Shown here in pieces: positions 1 through 11,781 of a stretch of 64,000 bases of DNA. The DNA is taken from positions 2,852,001 through 2,916,000 of the forward strand of contig OX596335.1 in NCBI GenBank assembly GCA_951394405.1, in the 5' to 3' direction. Numbering within the stretch: the first letter of the stretch is position 1; each line of letters starts with the position of its first letter. Origin of the DNA: Coprinellus micaceus (taxonomy: Eukaryota > Basidiomycota > Agaricomycetes > Agaricales > Psathyrellaceae). A program made the position numbers and the translations under genes. The notes under the pieces are model-generated. The model was not told the DNA's origin. It worked only from the letters and a program-made list of their open reading frames with translations, and did not search any database.

Positions 1-361
1 CCGGGTCGATCCGCGCTGGGCCCAACTCGAACCACAACTAGTTGCTTTGTATAACGAATGGTACGCTTTTGACCTCCTCCAGCGTTTCATGCACGTTGAA
101 GCTCGCATAAGTTCTGTAAAGCAGGTCGATGAAACAGCCCTTTCGACCATCATCCGCGACGTCGAGGGCGACCATTCGCTGATCCCCTTGTTGTGTAATG
201 GTGTTCGTAGTGCGGTTCAAAAGTACTACGAACACATGCCCGCGGTCCCCCCGTCTGTCTCTGCCGAGCTCAGGACCGAGCTCACAATCGTTAAGCTAAT
301 TAAGGACAACATGCCGGTTTTCGAAATCGGGACTCAAGACCTGATTAGGAGGTTTTTGTGA
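1..361 (+). CDS. 3' end of an unknown protein gene (partial)
   Basis: An open frame enters from the left edge (first complete codon at base 2) and ends at TGA 359-361, giving about 119 C-terminal residues. The peptide is soluble, with alternating acidic and hydrophobic stretches, and has no signal, membrane segment or motif I recognise. The start lies outside the window, so the N-terminal domain that might identify it cannot be seen. Codon use looks like that of the real genes further right. A GTGAGT donor lies just after the stop, so a different last exon is possible. Function unknown. Confidence 0.45.
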   Translation, partial: RVDPRWAQLEPQLVALYNEWYAFDLLQRFMHVEARISSVKQVDETALSTIIRDVEGDHSLIPLLCNGVRSAVQKYYEHMPAVPPSVSAELRTELTIVKLIKDNMPVFEIGTQDLIRRFL

Positions 362-2293
362 GGTGAGTTGTCCGCCACAACAACCACTTTTCAAAGCTCA
401 AAATGATTTAGGTTCGACTTCGTAACTTGCAGTGTATTCTCCTACGTTTGATACTGGCCGCCTCAGGATCTCGTACTTAGTAAACGTCTCGTATTGCCGC
501 GTCATGTATACCTACTTATGCCCAATTGTGTGTAACATATATGAATCATCGTTCGTGCCGGACCTGGGAGAACGCGCTGAAGTTGGGAGTCTGCAAGACC
601 TCAAATAAAGAAGTACCCCCTTAACACCAAGGGTCTGGAACATATCCGATATTTTGTGAGTACTTCCCTGCTCAGATTGAAGAGAGGTGATTCCGCGGGA
701 GGAGGGACAAAAGACGGCTACAACAGCGATGACCGACATAGGCAGCCAATGAACGAGAAGTGGGGCACACTTGCCACGGCCCACAAATAGGTCTCACATA
801 CCGCACGATTGAGCCCATATTCAGGTTAGCCTGGGCTGAATAATCACGAAGTTTCCTGCTACACGGTATCGTCAAGGCGCCACCATCCATAAACAGAGGG
901 GATCCGCACGTCACCTTAGTTTGGGTACCCCGAGCCAGACTATAGAATTTGAAAATTCCACCCGGGTCCCCGGCAAATGAAAGTATACCCTCTCAACGGC
1001 TCGCACCGTGCCTCGAGTAATAGCATATCTCTTACCAGAGCCGGTACATCCTATCAATGTTCGGCGATCGAGATAATGCTTTCAATCGGCGGCTCTATTC
1101 GCTTGAGCGATCAAGTCCAAGCGCTAGTAGGCGTCCTCCATTTCTGCGTGAACCCTTCGGGGCCATCCCTGCCTTCCGAGCTCGAAAGCAGGATTGGCCC
1201 AGTGAACGCTGTGTCACAGTGCTAGGTTGGCAAACCATCGGTGTGGGAATGGAGCGTACTGATAGAGTGGGGCATGGAATCGGCGTTCCGTAGTAAGTTA
1301 CTGCGGTACACTACACGTAAAAATCCTTTTGTACGTCGATAGAACGCCAGTTTTCGGTTTTGGATGAGCTCCGTCCGGGAACCAACTGTTTCATACGGAC
1401 TCGGATGCTCGCGCCACATATCCAGTGGTCCATTACACTGGGACTTGAACCCCAGGGACGCTCATCCGAGTCCGCACGATTGAGACATCAATGTCGAAAA
1501 GAAGTCCGAAGGCGACCTCGATCCGAGTGCCACAACCCAGTCAGTTGACCTGTATCCTTTTTGAGACCACTTCATCCGAACCGGGACGTACAGATCATAG
1601 ATCGCACATGGCACAATCACTGATAGGTCGGCGGTGATCGACATCAACCAGTGTTGTCCCAGTATATGCGCGAACTGCGACGGAACGTAACGAAAGAACG
1701 AGCTCAATTCACCACATCGCAGCTCAAGGGTAGAATGGGATCAATAGAGGAGGAAGAGAGGAGAGTCCTTCACCCGTAGGACAGCCCGAGCCTGAAGTTC
1801 TTGAGCCAATCGACGCGCCCATCGACAGACCATCATTCCTCTATCTCCCCGCCCGAGCGAAACCTTCAGAAGTATCGGGCCCCTCCTTCCCGATGCTTTC
1901 ATATGGGACCCCAGAAATCCGGAGGTAGGAATCAAAGCTCCCCAGCCGCTGTTACAAATTGCCACCACAGGGAAGCTCTTCCCGTTATCGTGAGGATACT
2001 TCTACTTAGTTAGACTACCTCCAGCAAGTCTTTGCGTCAGTCAAGCGTTTGGGCCTCCTTCTGGGATCCTTCTCTTCGGTTCCCAACCCTCAGGTTCTTT
2101 TGCGGGTTCGGGGATGTTGCTTGACCCCACAAGCCGCGCTGCCATTTAACATGGTCTCAGCAATCAGAGATCCTCGGAGATTCCCCAGGTCACATAAGCA
2201 TTATCCCTTGACCTGCGGAATCTACAACGTATATATGAAACTGCTAACAGGGTGTCTGCGCAGTCCCTGATTTTGATTCCCACACCCGTGGCC
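362..2293. other. gene-free stretch with a structured inverted repeat
   Basis: Only short, mutually overlapping frames without recognisable motifs occur here. The one structured item is the 79-nt inverted repeat at 1396-1474, listed separately. I see no supportable gene, RNA gene or mobile-element domain. Confidence 0.5.
1396..1474. repeat. 12-bp perfect inverted repeat enclosing two smaller hairpins
   Basis: CGGACTCGGATG at 1396-1407 is exactly complementary to CATCCGAGTCCG at 1463-1474. Between them sit two more hairpins: CCAC/GTGG with a 7-nt loop, and CTGGG/CCCAG enclosing a TTCAAG-like loop. Read on the minus strand this resembles a cloverleaf with a T-arm-like hairpin, but the arms are not in tRNA order. 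It could be a structured RNA, a cruciform or the tip of a small inverted-repeat element. Confidence 0.5.
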
Positions 2294-3009
2294 ATGTCCG
2301 ACCGCGACTCCAACGCTCACAAGTTTTTCGACCGCAATCCCATCCAGCCCATCGAGGAAGGGCGACGTTCGACAGACACCGGAGACCCTTCCATCTTCCG
2401 TGTCCTCGCTGGCGAATACCATACCCGAGAGGCAGAGCTAGACCGCATTTCGGTGAGTATCACCCCCCAAGCACTCGGTGTTCGCGTATCCTGACCAGCG
2501 TTCAGCGGGAGTTGAACCGACAGAGAGAAGAGCCATTCGTGAACGATGTGCGCATCGCCTTGCAGAATTTCGAAACCTAGTGAGTCCATTCCTGCTAGCT
2601 ATGGTCGATTGGCGCGAGCCTTATTTCCTACAGCGTTTCGGTCCTGACCGGGTCCATGATGGACTGTGACCCCTTCGTTCGACTCTCCGCGATTCTGATG
2701 TGGACAGGGATGCAGGCAGAGAAGGCGTCTGGGAAGGAGAGAATCGAGAAAAAGGTTCTATTCGATGACAAGAACGGATATCATATGGCTTTACCGGACA
2801 ACATGTCCATGACTTCGCTCGAACTCAACCCCACTCGGCCTCGCTTCCCCGCCCCTCGCGCGACCCCCTTGTACCAGCCCATCGCGAGGCAGCAGGGTGC
2901 CTGCTGCTCCTGCGGCTGCTCCTGCTCCTGCTCTCCTAACGTCGAACGCGAGTCCACTATCAAGCGCTGGAAGAAGTTGTTGGGATTCAGCGGTGCCACC
3001 AGTGACTGA
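2294..3009 (+). CDS. hypothetical protein, Cys-rich near the C-terminus, 3 exons
   Basis: Splicing joins 2294-2452, 2506-2579 and 2634-3009 into one frame of 202 residues. The introns are GTGAGT...TTCAG and GTGAGT...CTACAG. The first two exons give a polar, charged N-terminal half. The last exon carries a cysteine/serine-rich patch (about residues 160-172, alternating Cys with Ser or Gly) and a basic tail. No signal peptide or known domain is evident. Such a short Cys cluster could be palmitoylated or bind metal, but that is inference. The last exon is the least certain part, because its composition differs from the first two. Function unknown. Confidence 0.5.
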
Positions 3010-5408
3010 TGTCGGAGCGCCTCGTGTTGCTTGTACCTATATGCGTCTGGAAACCGAACGATGTAGTTGACTCTTGAGCTGTACGATTGTAAAGTAGACC
3101 GAAGGACGTGGTATGAATACGATTGGGATGTCACTAAGCACACATTTCTTCCCTCGTTTGAAGCCTGCTGACTCTTGTCGCAGTGGCGTCTCAGCGATGT
3201 TGTGACGTCCAGATTCGGGGCAGCGAGCAGTAGCTCGTCTCTGGGCGCTTAACGGTTCGCACTTGGGGGCGCGGGAAGATCCAACTTCATCTCATCACGA
3301 GTCCTGCGTACTCGCGTGTAAAAAGTTACACCTCCTGTCTTCAGAGGGAACTCGGACGTGGCGATGTGATTCCCAGAACCATGAACGGGCGGTTGATCAT
3401 CAGCGAACGCGGTTCAGCCAATATGCCTGCTCACCCCGGAGTTGTTGCTTCTATTTACCCCGACTGCTTATCTCCCCTTTCAGCCTAGTGGCAAATTTGA
3501 GTCGGCCTGAGTGTTCGACGTCGAGCTGGCGGCACAACCCAGCGCTTCGTTCTGTCCCTCCACCACCACCATCCTTCCTCGGGTCAGAGTGGCGGTATCC
3601 CTCTATTCAGGCGTCTTTGATCTTGCTGACCATGCCGAGTGGGATGACGGCTAAGTGGGTCATGAGAATCCCTTCTTCTCAGAGCGGTCGCGGAGTAACT
3701 CACGGTTCTCGTTCAAAGCCTCATCTGCCCTCCGCGTTTGACAGCACCGAGGATCTGAGCAGATCCGTACGAGCCCGCCTTCCAACTTCAGACTCCTCAC
3801 CTAACGCGGTGCTCTCACTCTTGGCTTCCAAGGCTTTCGAATGGGGACCTGCATCCCAAGTCCATTCGCAAGGGTGAAACGCTGGGGGGGCGTAGTGTTC
3901 CTTCGAGTGTGTTCCGTCGTCTCATGGCTGGTGTGATTCCAGAACAACTGGGGCGGAGCCTTCTAATTTGGCCGGGATCGTCGAATTGCCTCACGTTAAA
4001 CGTCTATTCTCGGGATCGACAGGTACATTCGTGAGTACGAGATCCTGGGGGGAGTGGTTCAACTTGATCTATCTTCTATAATCAAAATTAGCCACACTCG
4101 AGACGAGATGCCAGTGGATGATCACGTCTGACGCCTCCATGATGAATACAGAGAATTTGTTGCTCTGGCCTTCGATCCGTCCCTGCCCCGACCATCGTAA
4201 GAAAGATCCGGGGTTCGGGGTTCCCGGTGCCTTGGTCGTCTGCACAGAACACCTATTCGCCATGCATCGATCCGGTCGGTGTGTAATGTTCTGAACCTCT
4301 GCGAAGTTTCATGACCCTACCTCAAAGTGTAGCGCCTTCCGAACGATCTGTGTTATTCCTCGGAGCGTAGAGCTCTGAAGGGTCGTCTAGAATGAGAGGT
4401 TGTGGAGGGGTTATATGGTGTCCTTGACGAGAGAAAGCCGAAGCGATTGTGACACAAGGGGTTTGATGGCCGCGGCGTGTTGGGCGAGGGAATTCCCCCC
4501 GACTTGCGGATGTCACCTGAACCACCATAACATAGTTGCGCTCGTAGCGCGCAAACGCGCGGCGCTCGACTCTGGGGGCACGAATGTAGCGTGATAGCCA
4601 CCTCCGCAGCGACTTCAGTTACCTACTAAGACTATTGCTTCCTCCGGATATCGCTCATGGCTTTCGCACCACAACTGTACATCCCCAAATCTACACCACT
4701 CCTTTCAAGCCGAGTTAGACCTGCTCTTTGGTATCATAGCGCGCCAGAGCGGAAGCCATTCAACAATGGGACCTGGAGAAAGGCAGCCGAACGCGGAGAG
4801 GAGTGCGCCAGGGCGCATCATCGAAATCACCCAACAGCACGAAGGATGGGAGCAGGAATGGAGGCCGCGTGGTGAATCGAAGTGTACAGCTTACCAGAGG
4901 TAGAAGGTATTCAGAATTCTGCGGGGGGTACGTCTTTCGTTTCTTCCATTTTCATCGTGTCCCTGCCTTTGACAACCCCCGTTCGCCCCGTCCTCCACTT
5001 GACGACTCTAATCGACAATCCGTCATCGAGCCCCGAACACAGGCATCCCCCTGCGCTTCCGTTTAGCTGGGCCCTTGTTGTGATGACCAGCAACGCACGA
5101 GCTGGAGCAAGAATATGCAGTAAAGTTCAACGTTGGGCGAGACTAAACGACGGAAAGGGGTGGGAACGGGTTTGCTGGGGATCCTGTCCGAGGAGACGAA
5201 GTTTCTTCCGTCGGAGCAACCGCAGCCGCAGTTGGCAGGCTAAAAAGTTTTTAATCATTATTCATGCTATTTCGGTTTACTAGATCTGCAATCCTCAGTC
5301 TGAGTGAGGGGTTGGGTTTCTCTCGAAATCCAAGCTACCTCCCACTTTAGCCCCACCGCCGTTCAGACAGCCGCTGTGAAGGAGCGCACGGGACTCACGC
5401 CCCCCGGA
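3010..5408. other. gene-free stretch between the hypothetical gene and the cyclin
   Basis: The longest open frame (3263-3877, +) has no domain, a Ser/Arg-rich random-looking translation and no splice pattern that extends it. The frames around 4.3-5.3 kb look the same. I cannot support a gene. The last few hundred bases must contain the promoter and 5' UTR of the cyclin gene. Confidence 0.4.
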
Positions 5409-6382
5409 ATGGCCACTCTACCAAGTTCGCGTCAGGCCGCCGCAGGGGTAAGCAGCAACGCCAGAATTTCGTCCTCCTGCTCACGTTCTGAAAATTCCAG
5501 AGCCAACCAGGGCCCGTCTCCCGGAAGGACCCCTTCTACGGCCACGAGACCATGGCCCGCATGTGCACCCGATTTGTGAAGCACCTCTTTGGATGCTCCG
5601 AGTGTCCTCCCTTGAAAGACCCATCTGGGGCGACTCTTCCCCATTTCATTGCCTACGCTCTGCACAGAACCAAATTGCACCCCTCTATCATGTTCACCGC
5701 TCTCATTCTACTTCAACGGCTGAAAGCCCGCTATCCGACCGCTAAAGGGAGCTCAGGTCACCGCCTCTTCATTTCTGCATTCATAGTTGCCTGCAAGGTG
5801 ATATCCGACGATTCTTATTCAAACAAGTCTTGGCGTGTTGTCGCACAGGGGATGTTCCCATTGGAGGGGATCAACCGAATGGAGCGCCAGCTGTGCAACT
5901 ACCTCGATTGGGAATTGATGGTCGACGTTCCTACCCTATCCAACTTTGAAGAACGCGTTACGACGGATTTTTCCCAAGACCGAAGCTCGTACCCTGATTA
6001 CCCCCTTGTCACTGTCTCAAGGCGTGCTGCGCTGGCCCAACTCGCGAAGTCCAACGCCGTCCCCAACTTCGGCCAGGACGGCAGGCCCTTAGCTGGTACA
6101 CTCCACCCCAATTCCCCGCCGTCACAGGATCCTACGCCCCAACCTTCATCCGCGTTGGCGTCCGAGTTGGCATCTAACTCCAACTCTTGCTCCCCTCGTC
6201 GCCCAGCTACGACATCGCCAGCGACATCAGGGTCGCCAGGAACCGGGTCAGCCGCTCTGAGCGACGACACAATGTCGATACATGACGTCGACCGATTCAA
6301 GTTTACCGTTGTAGACAAGGGCCCTGAGGTCCATCCACTTTGGGGGCAAATGTTCGCATTCTCGGTTCCTTCGAGGTTTTAG
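5409..6382 (+). CDS. Pcl-type (Pho85-like) cyclin
   Basis: Exon 1 (5409-5447) and exon 2 (5501-6382) join across a 53-nt GTAAGC...CCAG intron to give about 306 residues. Residues about 30-160 form a cyclin box: the TMARMCTRFVKHLFGC helix, then HPSIMFTALILLQRLKARYP, the HRLFISAFIVACKVISDDSY segment and the NRMERQLCNYLDWEL helix. These are typical of the fungal PCL1/2/9 cyclins that pair with a Pho85/CDK5-like kinase. The tail (about 190-275) is Ser/Pro/Thr-rich and probably a regulatory, phosphorylated region. Roles known for the family are cell-cycle start, polarity and phosphate or nutrient signalling; which applies here cannot be told. The start is chosen because it keeps the frame across the intron. 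Confidence 0.85.
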
Positions 6383-9149
6383 CCTTTCGCGGGGGTTTCT
6401 CTTTTACGTTTTCTGTCCTGGGTACCCATTCTCTTCGAGCCCCCTGTTAATCGTCGACGATACCGCTTTCTGGTGGACATTCTTTTGCTTGGCCGCATTC
6501 AACTCCATTCACTTCTTCAAGTTGCCAGTGGCCCCAGTGTATGCTTCTCCATCTTCTCATCTTCTACTTCGCACCATTGGCAAGCGTATTAATACAAGAG
6601 GAGATTTCCATTCAGCCCTGCCCCCCTCCCTCCCCAATCCTCAAATAGTATGTTATTTTATTCCTCGAGCCTCCTTCAGCCTGGGCGCTTATTTGGCTCG
6701 GGCTGTGTTTGGCTCGGGCTCTGTGGGTGTGAATCGGTTTGATCGGCATCTCGGCATCCGACTTGCTGCCGGGATTTTCGTTTTCCTTCTTGGTCTCCAC
6801 CAACTTCCCCAGTGCGCTACGGATACCACTCACCAACTCAAAGGCTCGGCAATGCGAAGCGAAGCGGGTTTGAAAAGCCAGCGCAGACACAAGGCCAGAG
6901 CGCCAATGCGTGTGCGGGTTGGGTGCTGTCGGGAACCCAATCATCCTTGTGTTCGACACTAGTGGCCCTTCACAAAGACATCCTCGATACAAGTCCCTTA
7001 TTCGACGATGGTGATCGGACCCCGTAGCATATCGAAGTGAAACATGGAGCAAAATGTATCAACGAATAGAAGCGACCTGTAGCTGGATGACGGTGAGTTA
7101 TCGGTAATCGTGACTTCCCAGTCACTGTGGTTCACCTCCCTCTCTGCCATCCCCTGGGTAAGAAGGGTGAACTCATGTACACGGCGAGCAGCAAAGCTCA
7201 ACTGTCCCCAGTGGGTCATCCGAGGTAATCCCCAACCCTGTATGCGAGCCCGCAACACACCAGCATTGTGATTCCTGCTGACTGTACGCGCTCCAGGTTC
7301 TTTGAACTCAACATTTGACCAGCTGTTCACGATGTCGCCCAACGGTTTGGATCCCCACTCGTTCAATCAAAACACTCCTGCTCACCCGCTTCGATGTACT
7401 CTGGGCCTTCTTCCGGTATGTTCAACACGGCCTTTACATCCCCTTCAACCCAATGTTCTGATATGCTGTCCCCCCCATTGGCTTAGCCCTCGATGAACAC
7501 CTATGGTTGTGGTCGACCAAAATCCAACGTACCTCGTTATGTAAAGTCGATTCGACGCGACGTCCACCCTTGAGTTCATCTTCTACGGAAGTCAGAGGCC
7601 AGAGGCCACTTACGATGCGAGACTTTTCCCTTACCCTTGCATACGACCTTGCTAATCGAGAATGCAGACTATTACGCCGGAGCCTCATGATGCAAGACCG
7701 CCTCTGAAACCTGGGCTGGGGCAAGAACGATGCGTAGTACCGCCCTCATCAGCTACTCCCACGGAGCACTGGCAGGAACCCTTCGACATCACCTGCGTAT
7801 GGCCCTGCAATCCAATCCCTCCCTCTTTACTGAGACCTCCTGCACCATCCTTCAACGCATGGCCATCAGAACCCAACTCCTCTCGCCAAGCTGGTAAGGT
7901 AAGCCGATCCTCGCCTTCAGCTACTTCCGTGTATTCATGTTGCTGATAGCTCCTGGACATGGTAAGACATTAACGCAACCGGCCAAGTTGCTCGTCAATC
8001 AAAACGGCACCCACTCTACCTTGGTGATGTCGTCATTGACTGGCTGCTTCCTCACCGTCATCGAAACCCCCACTCTCGCGCGGAAAGCGACCATTAACCG
8101 TGGAACAGCATTTTCAGGCACCCTGAACTTGTCGAAACAGGGATATGAAGGTTCAGTAGAACATCTTGAAGTACACCTGCGATGGCCTCCAAGAGGGCAA
8201 ATACATCGTACGCCTTCAGTTCCGCAGAACATGTATTCCCCTGTCATGATGTCCCCACACCGTCCTGAGCATGGCACTCCTGCTATGGCGTTCTTCCTGA
8301 TTTGATCTGGACCAACCCTCGCTAATTGGTAGGCGTTTTAGAAGCCTCTTCTTCGGTCGACGAGGTCGTCAGAAAGCAGGGCAGGAATTAGCCCTTTGAA
8401 TGGGGATTGCACTTGCCCGCCATCCGATTGCATGACCAACGATTCAAAGCAAACTCTCCTACTTCCAGGGTAGACTTCAAGGACCGAACGAGACGCATGG
8501 TAGCCTCTTCCGGACACGGCGCCTGAAGGGAGTTGTAGGATGACTATGTGGGTCGGGACGTGGGCGGGGAGTTCGTCGGTGTGCGCGAAATGGTGCGCGA
8601 CGAGAGCTATGCTTCCACAATGGTTATTTCAATCGGCACTAATGTGTTCCATTCCCACCGACCAGGGCATAAGCCTAACGGGAGGCGTCGACGGACTCTG
8701 CACCCCCTCCACGAATGAAAGAGTACTGCCCGACCTCGTGTGGCTGATCACCGTCACACTGGTCGGGGCGCGGAGACCCTTGACTGAAACGCCTGCCTGT
8801 TAAGTAACGTGTGTTACTTGGTATTCGGTGCGAAGCGGCGCGGAAGAGAGAACGCATATGCGTAGCTGCGGCACTGACGATGTGAGGCCGCAGTTGCTCT
8901 GTTTCCGGGGGGCGAGCCCTTACAGGCATCGTGAGCCGCCTGGCTTAGGGTTAACTTGAAGCGTGTCAATGAAGTGCTGAAGTTGGGGACGGAACGCTGG
9001 TCAAAACATCAGGACAACGTAAGCCTTGTGGTTGGTCAGACCTCTTCGGCCTCGGAATGTCTAGCTAGTAGGCCCCCAAACGCGGGCGTGAGCGTCATGT
9101 GCCTCGTGCTGGCGACCCCGTGGCATTGAGTCCGTGATGCAGTCTCAGG
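6383..9149. other. gene-free stretch, no recognisable element
   Basis: Frames here are short, overlap on both strands and show no conserved motif. A frame at 6489-6962 follows the cyclin but looks like random read-through. A GHGKT string near 7950 is not followed by any other nucleotide-binding motif. I see no supportable gene in these 2.8 kb. Confidence 0.4.
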
Positions 9150-9870
9150 TTCCCCCAGTGCTCCTTTGCTTCAAAACCGACTACGACATTCAGAAAGAGT
9201 CCACGCTGGCCCGCGCGGTGGTAGCAGATCTTCGTGAAGAGACTTACCGACAAGGCGAGACTCCCCTTCGACAACGTCAAGGCGAAGATCCAAGAGAAAA
9301 GGTGAGTATAGAATACCCTATGAAACTAAAGTTATTCAACTGAGCCTACTCCTTAGCGCCCGTTTCGAGCCGCGTCAGCGCCGAACCGCTGGAGGACAGT
9401 CGCGCCCTGTAGGACTACAACATTCAGAAGCAGGCCATCCCGGTCGTGAAGACGCTGACCGACAAGACGGGACTTCCTTCGAGGTCGGGACGCCGGACAC
9501 CATCGACAACGTCAAGGCGAAGATCCAAGAGAACGAGCAGCTGCAGGATGTAGGCACTCTTTCAACTGTAACAGTAAGAAAGAGTTGGCTCTTCACTTGA
9601 CCCTCCGCCTCCGTGGCGGCATTCGAATCTTCGTTAAGATGTTCGCCGCCCAGTCTATCGCCCACAAGATCGAGCTCTCCAAGGCCATCGACATGACTGC
9701 TGGGGTTCCATCGAAACAAGGAAACATCTTTACCTCATTTACGCCGGCAAGGGGGACACTCCGTCGCACCACATTGTGCAGAAGGAATTCACCCTTCACT
9801 GGAGTGAGTGGCATATTCGTGGCGCACCGTAACCGACACCTCAATATCTTATAGCCCTTCACATTTGCGG
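9150..9870 (+). pseudogene. decayed polyubiquitin relic
   Basis: At least four ubiquitin-like segments lie in head-to-tail order but in shifting frames. They include DYDIQKESTL near 9180, then QIFVKRLTDK and DNVKAKIQEK up to about 9299, then a probable intron. After it come LEDSRAL-stop-DYNIQK near 9390-9430, TIDNVKAKIQENE near 9500, and LALHLTLRLRGG followed by IRIFVKM near 9590-9640. Last is LIYAGKGDT with HHIVQKEFTLH near 9735-9800. Real ubiquitin reads [27 protein letters not shown], so an in-frame TAG replaces a serine codon and several indels change frame. It is a pseudogene or the remains of a ubiquitin-fusion gene, and is not expected to give functional ubiquitin. Confidence 0.8.
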
Positions 9871-11781
9871 CGGTTTACGAAAACGTTTATGCCCTTAACG
9901 GATCTCTCATTGTACCATACACGAACTCCCTCTCCGGTAAGTCCTTCCCATCCATGGCGGTCTTCGAGAATGCTGACGCTTCCCGCAGGTCTCTCATTGT
10001 ACCATACAGGAGTCCTCTCTAGTCGTACCATACACGAACTCCCCCTCTGTCGACACCATCGCAATCACCACGGGATACGAAGCCGCTCAGCCCACAGTAT
10101 AGTTGGCGTCAGCACGGAGAGACAGGTCCTCTGCGGCAATGACGACGGACAGACAGACAGCCTTCAACACCTCATCGGTACCGTGCTTGTCTCCCGAGCT
10201 TGCCGGTCGAGCGAACATACCTTGTGCTGGCACGAACCATTACTTGCCATGCCTTGCAACTGGTCAGCATGGCACAGCGACCCCCTCTATAGTACCGAAG
10301 TACGTATCATCTCTTCAGTTCACCTTCGAACGCCTCACCCACCTTTCGCAGTGAACTCTCTCGACTGTGACCGTTTTCGAGCCTCTAAAACAACTACCAG
10401 CGTCCCCCGACGGCATCGCGGCTATTATCCGATCCGAAGCTTTGGCCTCGTTCAGGAGGAGGGCGAGCTCAACCACTTGGAAGTCATGAGAGTCGTGAGG
10501 CCGGTTCTTCAGCAGGGCCATAGGCAGCTATTCGAGACGTGTTTAGGTCAGCATGACGTCCGTCCGTAGCTTGGACTGGTCTTTCACCAAACGTACGCAC
10601 CTGTCACTCGAGTATTCTCCGTTTCGCTCCCCACCTGTCCCCATTTTGCTCAATTATGTACTCACCCTTCCCTCAATCGTCTGCTTGCAAGAGCTGCTCC
10701 AGTCAACTTTCATACCTACCAGCAGGTCGCCATCCACGTCGCTCTACAGGACCGTCGTCACACTGTTGCCCTCAAGCTCAACGACTCGTTCAAACAGTTC
10801 CTCGCCCCAGTGTTCTCGATGGCCTCTATCATCTTCTCAACCTCGACCTCAATCTAGGTGGGGACTTCGTGCCTCGTTTAAGGGTGACCTTAGACTTAGA
10901 CGCAAAGCACACGTCTTGAGCCTCGAGATAGTGCTCTTCCCTCCGTTCGTCGGCCCAACCTTGTCTCCACTGCCAGTCCCAGGGCTCGACTATCTGTCCG
11001 CCCCCGATCAAGGCTCACCTCCAGCCGTACGTGCCATGAGATGCTTCGTGAGTACATGAGGTTTCACGATATCACTCGCGGCGACTCTTGCGTGCAGCTC
11101 AAGAAGGTCCCCTCGATGAAGTCGCTAAGACTTCACGTGCTGATAGTATGGTCCTTTCAGTCCATTCGCAGGGGTCCTAGTACTGACTGTAGAATGGCTT
11201 GAGCTCTTCAAAGTTCTCTACAAGTCCTCCCTTTTCTTCTTCGAATAAAACCTGCTGAACTAACCCCTCTAAGTAATGCCGTCCACTCCAACAGGCTCAG
11301 TATGCTTCATAACCAGGGCACCGGCAAGATCGTTGGGATCAAGGATGAACACTATTCGACGTTCCATCACAGTCAGCGTTACTTGAATAGGTCCGGCTGC
11401 GGAATCGCTTTGCTGGGCATCGGGGGTCGGTTATCCAACCATTCTTTTCTTTACCACGGAATTGCGTTGATTTTTCTTGCCTTAGACTTGGATATCACGG
11501 CATGGGAAACCGCTAACGCTGCTCCCAGTGCAGCGTGCAAGAGAAAAGCGTGTCGGCATTATCTCTCACATCGGTAAGACGTCGATGGGCACCTATTAAA
11601 TTTTACTAATGGGTGCGCAGCTTCTACTGGGCGGTTTGCTTTGAGTCAGCGTCAGCGCAGGCCCTGCGGATTTTCCAACACTATCGGGTCCGCCGTAGGC
11701 TGCGGTTGATAAGTGGGGTATATTAGGACTCGCCGTGTAAAGATGCTGCTTTTGGGACTTCCACAGCCCATTGCATCCAAT
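9871..11781. other. degenerate sequence downstream of the ubiquitin relic
   Basis: This stretch holds partial, frame-broken coding-like pieces. One near 9895-10100 repeats the peptide SLIVPYTNS. Another near 10705-10850 reads YQQVAIHVALQDR and KLNDSFKQFLAP. Several GTAAGT-like donors and CAG acceptors occur but do not join into one frame. It may be the rest of a gene that once followed the ubiquitin repeats, now decayed. It also includes the upstream region of the Plavaka transposase. No intact gene is supportable. Confidence 0.4.
9904..10045 (+). repeat. short repeats of a TCATTGTACCATACACGAAC-type unit
   Basis: Three related copies of about 20-26 nt occur at about 9904-9930, 9999-10019 and 10025-10045. 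They are separated by a stretch that itself looks like an intron (GTAAGT to CGCAG). The copies share GTACCATACA, and two continue into CGAACTCCC. They are too few and too uneven to be a CRISPR array. They may derive from a repeated peptide in the decayed gene after the ubiquitin relic. Confidence 0.5.

Noticed and set aside
1396..1474. Possible tRNA on the minus strand because of a GGTTCAAGTCCC-like T-arm
   Set aside because: The T-arm-like hairpin is not next to a 3' acceptor strand, and no D-arm or anticodon arm falls at the right distance.
3263..3877. 204-codon open frame
   Set aside because: No domain, odd composition and no splice extension; it looks like a chance frame.
6489..6962. 157-codon frame after the cyclin gene
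   Set aside because: No motif and no consistent start or splice context; overlaps an equally long antisense frame.
7937..8305. GHGKT string suggesting a P-loop NTPase
   Set aside because: No Walker B or other helicase/ATPase motif follows and the frame is short.
9904..10045. Short repeats as a CRISPR array
   Set aside because: Three uneven copies without regular spacers in a eukaryotic genome; better explained as a decayed coding repeat.
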